NCBI GenBank assembly: GCA_016781885.1
Contig: JADDPM010000045.1
Span: 1-15,082 of the forward strand
Length of the DNA: 15,082 nt
Origin: Rubrobacter sp.
GTDB lineage: Bacteria; Actinomycetota; Rubrobacteria; Rubrobacterales; Rubrobacteraceae
Direction: 5' to 3'
The notes beneath the pieces are model-generated. The model was not told the DNA's origin. It was given only the letters and a program-made list of their open reading frames with translations, and ran no database searches. Both the position numbers and the translations under genes were made by a program. This document shows, piece after piece, positions 1 through 6,600 of the stretch. Each line of letters begins with the position of its first letter. Position 1 is the first letter of the stretch.

Positions 1-783
1 AACGATGCGCCGGACGTTGCACTTGAAGTGGCCGTGATAGACGGGGTCGAAACGCACGAGCGTCGGAAATAAGGCCCAGTCGGCCTCGGTTATGAGATCG
101 CCACAGAGGTAGCGGCGCACGCCCAACACCCCTTCCAGGTAGTCCAGAGCGTCGAAGAGCTGCGTGACGGCCTCTTCGTAGGCCTCCTGGGTCGTGGCGA
201 AGCCGGACTTGTAGACGCCGTTGTTCACGGGCTCGTAGAGTTCGTCGAGCGTCTGGTCGACCTCCTCGCGCAGGTCCTCCGGGCAGAAGTCGACTTCTGC
301 CCTCGCGCCGGGTACGGCGTCGAACTCGTGGTCGAGCATGCGGATGAGGTCGCGCGACTCGTTGTTGACTATCGTTCCCGTCTCCTTGTCCCAGAGCACG
401 GGGGTGGTAACGCGACCGGTGTAGCTGGGGGCGGCCTTCTGGTAGACCTCACGCAGGTAGTGCGCGCCGTTGACGGTATCGGGGATGACGCCCGGCTCGT
501 CGTAGAAAGCCCAGCCGTCATCGCCCATGAAAGAGCCGACGGCGGAGAGGGAGATCGCGTCTTCGAGGCCCTTGAGCTTGCGAAAGATCGCCGTCCTGTG
601 AGCCCACGGACAGGCCCAGGCAACGTACAGATGGTAACGCCCCGCCTCGGCCTTGAACCCGCTCGACCCATCGGCGGTGATCCACTCGCGGAACGTCGTC
701 TCCGAGCGGTCGAAACGACCTTCCTCGTCCTTCCGCTTGCGGCCGGTGATCCACTCCCCCTCGACGAGCATGCCAGTTGCCAC
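1..783 (-). CDS. Glutathionyl-hydroquinone reductase / xi-class glutathione S-transferase (C-terminus cut by window edge)
   Basis: The minus-strand frame is open from position 783 to the window edge (261 codons; the family is usually about 310-330 residues, so the C-terminus is missing). The N-terminal thioredoxin-like half carries VAWACPWAHR, with the catalytic Cys at residue 58 in the CPWA motif that marks glutathionyl-hydroquinone reductases (YqjG/ECM4 type). The visible part of the C-terminal helical domain includes YEPVNNGVYKSGFATTQEAY, also typical. The family reduces glutathionyl-hydroquinones and similar thiol conjugates in the cytoplasm. I chose the GTG at 783 because GGAGG lies five bases upstream; the in-frame ATG at 771 is about 17 bases from it. 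Many actinobacteria use mycothiol rather than glutathione, so the natural thiol here is uncertain. It lies 173 bases downstream of rapZ on the same strand, with a hairpin and a possible promoter between, so it need not be co-transcribed. Confidence 0.88.
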   Translation of the reverse strand, partial: MATGMLVEGEWITGRKRKDEEGRFDRSETTFREWITADGSSGFKAEAGRYHLYVAWACPWAHRTAIFRKLKGLEDAISLSAVGSFMGDDGWAFYDEPGVIPDTVNGAHYLREVYQKAAPSYTGRVTTPVLWDKETGTIVNNESRDLIRMLDHEFDAVPGARAEVDFCPEDLREEVDQTLDELYEPVNNGVYKSGFATTQEAYEEAVTQLFDALDYLEGVLGVRRYLCGDLITEADWALFPTLVRFDPVYHGHFKCNVRRIV

Positions 784-812
784 GAAAACCTCCAGTTGTG
801 TAGCTATCAGCG

Positions 813-830
813 GTCGGCTTTTTCGCCGAC
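813..830 (-). terminator. Perfect 6-bp hairpin between rapZ and the reductase gene
   Basis: On the minus strand GTCGGC, loop GAAAAA, GCCGAC form a perfect stem. It lies about 127 bases after the rapZ stop and 30 bases before the reductase start. It has no T-tract in the minus direction, so it is either a weak terminator or a structure in the 5' leader of the reductase mRNA. The hairpin is visible; its role is inferred. Confidence 0.35.
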
Positions 831-869
831 GAACGACTGTCACTTCGGAGATCGATTTTAGCCATTACC

Positions 870-912
870 GTAGCTCGACGGCGTGGGAATATATACAAGG
901 CCGTCCCAGCAA
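870..912 (-). promoter_or_regulatory. AT-rich possible promoter for the reductase gene
   Basis: In GC-rich surroundings the minus strand carries a TATATT-like -10 element at 893-888, roughly 105 bases before the reductase start. I see no good -35 at the usual spacing: TTGCTG at 912-907 is only 13 bases away. This is a weak call based on composition. Confidence 0.22.
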
Positions 913-956
913 CGCCGAAGAAGCTCTTGCTATAGTTGTTAAGTCAGCTCCACGAG

Positions 957-1874
957 TCAGTTCTCCAGGTCCCGATGCCGGACGAAGAGGTCGATCTCGG
1001 GGCCTTCGACGCCCTCTTCTCTTAAGTGTCGGGCGAGATCTTCGACGATGGCTACGGAGCGGTGGCGGCCTCCGGTGCAGCCTATGCCTAAAGTGAAGTA
1101 CGTCTTGCCTTCGGCGGCGTATCGGGGGACGAGAAAGGCGAGCAGATCGCGGAGGCGGGCGAGGAACTGTTTGGTATCGTTCTGGCCGAGGACGGCGTTT
1201 CGTACGGGCTCGTCGTGGCCGGTGAGGGGGCGTAGCTCGGGGTCGTAGTGGGGGTTCGGGAGGAAGCGTACGTCGAGGAGCATGTCCACGTCCAGGGGGG
1301 CGCCGTGCTTGAAGCCGAAGGAGATCAGGCTGACCGAGAGCCGGTTGGCGTGGGAGTGAACGAGTCGGGCGAACCGCCTCTTTGAGTCGGCGGCGGAGAG
1401 AGAGGAGGTGTCCACGACGACGTCGGCGATCTCGCGCAGCCCCGAGAGGTCGCGCCGCTCGGCCCGGATAGCGGCCAGAACGTCCCCGTCCTTCGCCGCC
1501 GGGTGGGGCCTGCGGCTCTCCTTGTAGCGCATGACGAGCGTCGGGTCGTCAGCCTCGATAAAGACGACCTGGGGTTCCCACCCGTCCTCCCCGCAGATAG
1601 CTCCCAGGCCCTCCTCGATCTCGTCGCCGAAGTACTTCCTGCCCCGAATGTCCACGACGACTACGACCCCGGTCTCTTCACCCTTCTCCACGGGTGCGAG
1701 GGCGAGCACGTCGGGGATCATGGACGGTGGCAGGTTGTCTATGCAGTAGTATCCCGCGTCCTCGAACGCCTTGAGGGCGTTGGTCTTCCCCGCTCCGGAG
1801 AGCCCGGTGATGATTACGATCCTGCGCTTGCCCCCAGGCTCGCTGCCATGTGTAAGCGGAGCCCGCTCACTCAC
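957..1874 (-). CDS. rapZ: RapZ / YvcJ-family nucleotide-binding protein
   Basis: The 305 residues match the family length. The N-terminal P-loop domain has Walker A GLSGAGKT at 24-31, a Walker B-like VVVVVDIRG around 70-78 and RYKESRRPHP near 116-125. The C-terminal domain has SFGFKHGAP near 185, DVRFLPNP and GCTGGRHRSV at 265-274, all strongly conserved in RapZ. In Escherichia coli RapZ is an RNA adaptor that sends the sRNA GlmZ to RNase E and so controls glucosamine-6-phosphate synthase; in Gram-positives the homologue YvcJ binds ATP/GTP and its target is less clear. The GTG start at 1874 has GGGAG eight bases upstream. In actinobacteria rapZ usually sits between uvrC and the yvcK-whiA pair; here neither neighbour is of that cluster. 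Confidence 0.95.
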   Translation of the reverse strand: MSERAPLTHGSEPGGKRRIVIITGLSGAGKTNALKAFEDAGYYCIDNLPPSMIPDVLALAPVEKGEETGVVVVVDIRGRKYFGDEIEEGLGAICGEDGWEPQVVFIEADDPTLVMRYKESRRPHPAAKDGDVLAAIRAERRDLSGLREIADVVVDTSSLSAADSKRRFARLVHSHANRLSVSLISFGFKHGAPLDVDMLLDVRFLPNPHYDPELRPLTGHDEPVRNAVLGQNDTKQFLARLRDLLAFLVPRYAAEGKTYFTLGIGCTGGRHRSVAIVEDLARHLREEGVEGPEIDLFVRHRDLEN

Positions 1875-2143
1875 GAAGAGGTCTCCCGTCCATTTGCGAT
1901 AAATAAGCCATCCAGTACCCCGAGCCTAACACTGGAAGCACGAACCTGCAACGGATAAACGTATATTAAGAAAGTTTTAACGGGGCAGCGAGGCCTAAGC
2001 ACCGCACTGGTGCGCGTCGAGCTTCTTGGTCTATAGCTGCCGGCCCCCGGTCAACTGCCGTCTCTTCGCGCATCGTGATCTTCCCTGCTTTCCGGGGAAA
2101 GATGCCGCACTCGCTCCGAACTACAATTGTAATACTAGCTATG
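1875..2143. other. Intergenic region between rapZ and the EAL gene
   Basis: No convincing gene in these 269 bases. It holds an AT-rich patch at 1955-1980, which could contain the rapZ promoter although I cannot place a good -35/-10 pair. It also has a perfect inverted repeat CTTTCC-GG-GGAAAG at 2088-2101, 43 bases past the EAL stop, possibly a weak terminator. A 10-base palindrome TACAATTGTA lies at 2122-2131, and a small inverted repeat (AGCTA/TAGCT) at about 2137-2149 overlaps the EAL stop. Confidence 0.4.
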
Positions 2144-3136
2144 CTAGCTTGCTTTAAGCAGAGTACTTATCGAATCAATCGGCATCGGCTTGGAGAAATA
2201 ATATCCCTGTCCGAGGTCACAGCTCAGTGCTCTCAACTGAGTTAGTTGCTCGGTGGTTTCGATGCCTTCTCCGGTGACGTTGAGGCCTATAGATTTAGCC
2301 ACCGCAATGACGGCACGAACAATGGAAGTGTACTCGGGGTCAAGCCCAAGACCTTGAACGAACGAGCGATCAATCTTAACGGCGTCTACTGGCAAGTGTT
2401 TTAGGTAGCTCAAGGACGAGTAACCTGTACCGAAGTCGTCGATCGCTAATTGGACGCCCAGACCTCTCAGGGCCTGAAGCATAGCTGCGGCTGATTCCAT
2501 ATCCTCTATCGCTACGCTCTCCGTGATCTCCAACCTCAAAGTGTCTGGCTTCAGTGTATTCTCTCTCAAGGTTTGAGCAATATCCGCGATCAAGTCAGGA
2601 TGCTCAAGTTGCCTGGCAGAGAGATTCACGCTCAAAACTAGGGGCGGAGCAGTCGGGTGTCGCTCGCGCCATAGGCTCACCTGTCGGCAGGCTTCCTCTA
2701 GAACCCACTGCCCGAGGGGCAGGATCAGCCCGGTCTCCTCAGCCAGCGGGATAAACTCATCGGGAGACAGCAGACCGCGCTGCGGGTGCTCCCAGCGCAC
2801 AAGAGCTTCTACCTCGCTAATCCTGTCCGTCTCTAGCGAGATTATCGGCTGGTAGTAGACTCGGAACTCTCCTTGCTTGAGGGCTTTACGCATCTCGCTC
2901 GCTAGCCTTAACCGCTCCCGAGCGCAGAGGAGAACATCAGCCCGGCGTGGAACAGCCTGCCGATTTCGTAGGTGCCCGAGATCGTCACACCATATACCGC
3001 ACCGGCGATAAGCGGGACCAGCGTGCTGGGATGGAGGAAGTAGAGTGCGGGAAACAGCCACACCAGAAGCGCAATTATCGTCATCTAGGCGAGTAAGTAG
3101 CTTAGAGCTTGCGCGGATAGGCTCGCTACTTTTCAT
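2144..3136 (-). CDS. EAL-domain cyclic di-GMP phosphodiesterase lacking its N-terminal partner domain
   Basis: From about residue 75 to 325 this is a complete EAL domain: EALVRW with E110, N171 in SVNLS, LEITES with E203, IDDFGTG with D233/D234, KIDRSFV with K254, GEGIET with E290, and GQGYYFSKP with Q310. All metal-binding and catalytic residues I know for active EAL domains are present, so it could hydrolyse cyclic di-GMP to pGpG. Such a domain normally follows a GGDEF domain; ERLRLASEMRKAL at 75-87 is the usual linker, but everything before it is unlike GGDEF. The first ~74 residues look like an out-of-frame reading of another gene (see 2908-3084). The ATG at 3136 has only a distant GGAG (11 bases). 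Third-position GC is visibly lower than in rapZ or the kinase. It may be a translated truncated enzyme or a pseudogene. Confidence 0.72.
   Translation of the reverse strand: MKSSEPIRASSKLLTRLDDDNCASGVAVSRTLLPPSQHAGPAYRRCGIWCDDLGHLRNRQAVPRRADVLLCARERLRLASEMRKALKQGEFRVYYQPIISLETDRISEVEALVRWEHPQRGLLSPDEFIPLAEETGLILPLGQWVLEEACRQVSLWRERHPTAPPLVLSVNLSARQLEHPDLIADIAQTLRENTLKPDTLRLEITESVAIEDMESAAAMLQALRGLGVQLAIDDFGTGYSSLSYLKHLPVDAVKIDRSFVQGLGLDPEYTSIVRAVIAVAKSIGLNVTGEGIETTEQLTQLRALSCDLGQGYYFSKPMPIDSISTLLKAS
2908..3084 (-). pseudogene. 58-codon membrane-protein fragment overlapping the EAL reading frame
   Basis: A second frame over the 5' part of the EAL gene runs ATG to TAA for 58 codons. It encodes two hydrophobic stretches, IIALLVWLFPALYFL and LVPLIAGAVYGVTIS, joined by a short HPST turn. 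Codons in this frame are mostly G/C at the third position, unlike the EAL frame over the same bases, which suggests this is the frame that evolved as coding. A TAG directly precedes its ATG. It ends just where true EAL homology begins, so it looks like part of another membrane protein spliced onto the EAL domain by rearrangement. I do not recognise the family. Confidence 0.4.
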
Positions 3137-3220
3137 ATTTGGCGATTCTCCGAGCTATCAAATCGGCTCCTCATCGCCCATTGACACATTCGCTACCCGC
3201 CTATCCGCGCAGCCTCTTAG
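3101..3220. repeat. Imperfect 22-bp inverted repeat, possible remnant of a small mobile element
   Basis: The arms are 3101-3122 and 3199-3220. The core GCGCGGATAGGC (3111-3122) is a perfect 12-bp inverted match to 3199-3210, and about 19 of 22 positions pair overall. The 76 bases between contain the EAL start codon and no gene of their own. I see no target-site duplication. It could be a MITE-like remnant, the scar of an inversion or a transcript hairpin. Confidence 0.45.
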
Positions 3221-3239
3221 TCTTCTCTTCCGTCATCAT
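3201..3239 (-). pseudogene. 12-codon remnant of the gene once behind the broken riboswitch
   Basis: Directly after the riboswitch remnant an ATG ATG starts a frame reading MMTEEKTKRLRG and then TAG. The start lies at about the same distance from the conserved ACCGA as the start of the surface protein behind the intact copy. The stop falls inside the right inverted-repeat arm (3199-3210), so the gene seems to have been cut off by whatever brought in the repeat. It is too short to identify. Confidence 0.3.
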
Positions 3240-3242
3240 CAC

Positions 3243-3287
3243 GATTCGGTAACTCAACTCCCTTTTGCTGGAGGCCCGTAGCTTTGC
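3243..3287 (-). promoter_or_regulatory. Broken class I cyclic di-GMP riboswitch (3' half only)
   Basis: On the minus strand this keeps GCAAAGCTACGGGCCT, a short CTCC/GGAG-type stem and AGTTGAGTTACCGA, which fits the GEMM consensus at the 3' end (GTTACCGA is exact). Compared with the intact copy, 55 bases (11651-11705) are replaced by three bases (3288-3290). That removes the GGCAAACC strand and the GNRA hairpin, so the ligand guanine contact and the tetraloop docking are gone. It should not bind cyclic di-GMP in the known way. Confidence 0.65.
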
Positions 3288-3413
3288 CCCTTTTATTTCA
3301 TAGCCCTGAGAGTAAGACGTGAGAGAGCGCCGGGCATCGGCCGGGTGGCTATTTCTTGATTAGCCGGACGGCTACTTTGCTGGGTTACGCGGGGGCGAAG
3401 GGCTGCCGCCTGG
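3243..3413 (-). repeat. Direct repeat copy 1: response-regulator tail, 3' region and riboswitch
   Basis: This segment matches 11606-11828 in the same orientation. Over 3297-3413 I count about a dozen differences in roughly 116 aligned bases; the main structural change is the 52-base loss in the aptamer. The shared part includes the last codons of the response regulator (ending NPAK and TAG, positions 3372-3383 here), although the rest of that gene is absent and the upstream sequence is instead the cyclic di-GMP synthase remnant. Confidence 0.85.
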
Positions 3414-3592
3414 ACCTCGAGCACGCCGGGCGCCATCAGCATCGCCCCGATAACCAACACGACACGTCCCTAGGTAAGCTTCGTTTCGGAGTGGGGTATA
3501 GGCTCGGAGAGGGTGACCATCGACGGGTGCAGCGCGGCAGTCCAGAAGAATACGTAGGACAGCAGCAGTCCGGCGTGGTCTGGTTCGTGTGG
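3396..3592 (-). pseudogene. Remnant of the membrane domain of a GGDEF(-EAL) protein, with in-frame stop
   Basis: One minus-strand frame reads DHAGLLLSYVFFWTAALHPS, MVTLSEPIPHSETKLT, then a TAG at 3472-3470, then on in the same frame GRVVLVIGAMLMAPGVLEVQ. From memory, the LLSY...AALHPSM...LSEP and LMAPGVL..Q pattern is the integral-membrane sensor part of many actinobacterial GGDEF or GGDEF-EAL proteins. Only about two transmembrane segments remain. The next part of such a protein would be GGDEF, but the duplicated riboswitch segment begins at 3413. It sits upstream of, and on the same strand as, the orphan EAL domain, so both may come from one ancestral gene. Confidence 0.55.
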
Positions 3593-3598
3593 CCGGCG

Positions 3599-3628
3599 CT
3601 CGGGAGCGGGGACGTGCCCGCCCCCGAG
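3599..3628 (-). terminator. Strong GC-rich hairpin after the giant surface-protein gene
   Basis: Twenty bases past the stop codon at 3649, CTCGGGGGCGGG and CCCGCTCCCGAG form a 12-bp stem (one G-T pair) around the loop CACGTC. There is no T-tract after it, which is common for GC-rich actinobacterial terminators. Position and strength make it a likely end for the surface-protein transcript. Confidence 0.6.
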
Positions 3629-3648
3629 CATCCAAGGCAGTAGTGTCC

Positions 3649-6600
3649 CTAACGAAGGGCACCACCTCTTCTCATCAGGACGATGGCTACGCCGCCCAGT
3701 GCGATGAGTGCCATTCCCAAGGCGATAATCCAGAGTTCGCTGCCGCCCGTGTCCGGCAAGGTCCTCGTACCTACCGGCCCTGACGAAGACAGTTTCTCTT
3801 CGCTCGCTGAGACCGAAGCCGCCTCCAGATCGGAAGCCGCAGGCGCAGAGCCGAACACCAGCAGGCGCAGGGGGATAGACGAGCCCGCCGAAACGATTCT
3901 CGGTCCGACGCTCGCACCAGGCGTGCCGCCCGGTCCACCGGCTACCAGCGTCCCGGCCAGGTGGGAAGGTGAACCCTCCGGTATGCCTGTGAAAGAGATG
4001 CCGAGGACGTTAATGAGGCCGCTACCGTTGTTGAGGCTACCATCATTGTTGGGCGTCACCTGATCAGTGGGACCAATGCTGCCAGATCCTCCGTCATCGG
4101 GGGTGTACCCATCAGTAACGGGAGCGTCATTATTTAGGGTGTCACCACCGGCGTTGTCACCAGGGGTGCTGCCGTCGTTAGAATTGTCACCATCAGCGAG
4201 GCGAGCGTCCGGAGCGGGGACTCTACCGGTGTCACTGCCGCCAGGGTTCTGCGTAGTGCTGGACTCATTGGAGCTATCCAGCACGGAGACCTGCGGACTC
4301 ACGCTCGTGTTGTTGACCTCTACGCCGTCGTTGAGGCTCACTGTGGCGATGGAGTCCTCGGTGGTTACAACGCCCGAGTCTCCGCCGGTGGCGCCAGTAT
4401 TTTGCGTGGTGTCTGACTCGTTGGAACTATCCAGCACGGAGACTTGGGGGCTAGCGTTCGTGTTAAGATCTGCGGCGTCATTGATACCGACCGTACCTGT
4501 GGATTCTTCAGCGGTAACACTACCGGAGTCCCCGCCGAAGTTGCTATCACCGCTGGTTTGCTCGGTGCCAGCCTCATTAGAGCTGTCGAGAACAGAGACC
4601 TGCGGACTTATGTTGGTGTTATTAACGTCGATGCCATCATTGATATCGACTGTGACTACAGAGTCCTCGGCAATGACAACGCCGGAGCCTCCACCAGAGT
4701 CGGTGCTACCGGAATTCTGCGTGGTGTCAGAATCATTGGAGCTGTCAAGTGTGGAAATCTGTGGACTCGCGTTAGTGTTGTTAACGTCTACGCCATCGTT
4801 GACACCAACTGTGGCGATAGAGTCGTTCGTGGCAGCGTCGCTGGAGCCGCTGCCGAAGTCGTTGCCATCGGTGGTTTGCCCGGTACCAGACGCGTTAGAA
4901 CTGTCGAGCACGGAGACCCGAGGGCTCACATTGGTGTTGTTGAGGTCCACAGCGTCATTGATGCCTACTGTGCCAATAGAGTCGGCAGTGCCAACACTAC
5001 CAGAGTCTCCGCTACCGGAACCACTATCACCAGCATCACCAGCGCTCTGCGTGGTGTTGGACTCGTTAGAGCTATTGAGCACAGAGACCTGAGGGCTTAC
5101 GCTAGTGTTGTTAACGTCCGCCCCGTCGTTGAGGGCAACCATGCCTATGGAGTCGTCGGTGCTGACATCATTAGAGCCGCTGCCAGAGTCGCTGCTACCA
5201 GCGTTCTGCTCAGTACCAGAATCGTTGGAGCTGTCGAGCACAGAGACCTGAGGGCTTACACTCGTGTTCTTGAGATCCACGCCATCGTTGATGCCGACTG
5301 TGGCGATAGACTCGTCAGCGGTGACGCTGCCGGAATCGCCGCTACCGGAACTACTATCATCAGCGTTCTGCGTGGTGCTGGACTCATTGGAGCTGTCCAG
5401 GACGGAGACCTGAGGACTCACACTGGTGTTGTTGAGATCCACGGTGTCATTAATGCCGACCGTTGCTATAGAGTCGTTCGTGGCAACATCGTTAGAGTCG
5501 CTGCCGGAGTCTGCGCCGGTGTCGGTACCAGAGTCGCCGTCAGTATTCTGCTCGGTACCCGACTCATTGGAGCTATCCAACGCGGAGACTTGGGGGCTAA
5601 CGCTGGTGTTGTTGACGGCTACAGCGTCATTAAGGCCGATCGTACCGATAGACTCATCGGTAGTTACACTGCCAGAGTCGCTGCCATTACCGGAGCCACT
5701 ATCACCCGCGCTCTGCTCGGTATCGGACTCATTGAAGCTATCCAACAGAGAGACCTGAGGGCTTGCATTGGTGTTATTGACGTCGATGCCGTCATTGATA
5801 CTGATTGTACCGATAGAGTCGTCGGTGCTGACGCTGCCAGAGTCTCCGCCGGTGCCGGTGTTACCGGAATTCTGCGTGGGGTCAGAATCATTGGAACTAT
5901 CCAGCACGGAGACTTGAGGACTCACGTTGGTGTTATTGACGTCGACCGCCTCATTGAGGCCGACCGTTGCTATAGAGTCCTCGGTACTCACGCTACCAGA
6001 GTCGCTGCTGCTATCACTGCCGCCAGCGTCCTGCATGGTTCCAGAATCGTTGGCGCTGTTGAGCACGGAGACCTGGGGACTCACGCTGGTGTCGTTGATG
6101 TCGGCACCGTCGTTGATGCCGACCGTGGCGGTAGAGTCGTCGGTGTTGACCACGTTGGAGCCGCTACCGGAGCCGCTGTCACTGCCATTCTGCGTGGTGT
6201 CAGACTCATTGAAGCTATCCAACGCGGAGGTCTGGGGGCTGACGCTCGTGTTGTTGACCTCTACGCCGTCGTTGATACCGATCGTGCCTACAGAATCATC
6301 GCTGGTCACGCTACCGGAGTCTTCACCGAAGTCGGTGCTACCGGAACCGCTATCACCCGCGCTCTGCTCGGTATCAGACTCATTGAAGCTATCCAGTACG
6401 GAGACCTGAGGGCTTACATTAGTGTTGTTGAGATTCACAGCGTCGTTGATACCTACCGTGCCGATAGAGTCATCGGTGGTTACAACGCCCGAGTCTCCGC
6501 CGGTGTCGCCAATATTCTGTGTGGTCTCGGACTCGTTGGAGCTGTCGAATACAGAGACCTGCGGACTCACGCTCGTGTTGTTGACCTCTACGCCGTCGTT

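Noticed and set aside
328..861. Plus-strand frame of 177 codons antisense to the reductase
   Set aside because: The minus-strand frame carries the CPWA motif and family sequence; the plus-strand product has no recognisable feature.
1980..2110. tRNA or small RNA gene in the rapZ-EAL gap
   Set aside because: No cloverleaf, T-loop or acceptor pairing could be found on either strand.
4067..5092. Plus-strand frame of 341 codons with repeated LELSSTETxGL
   Set aside because: Another antisense shadow of the same repeats, mirroring the sense units.
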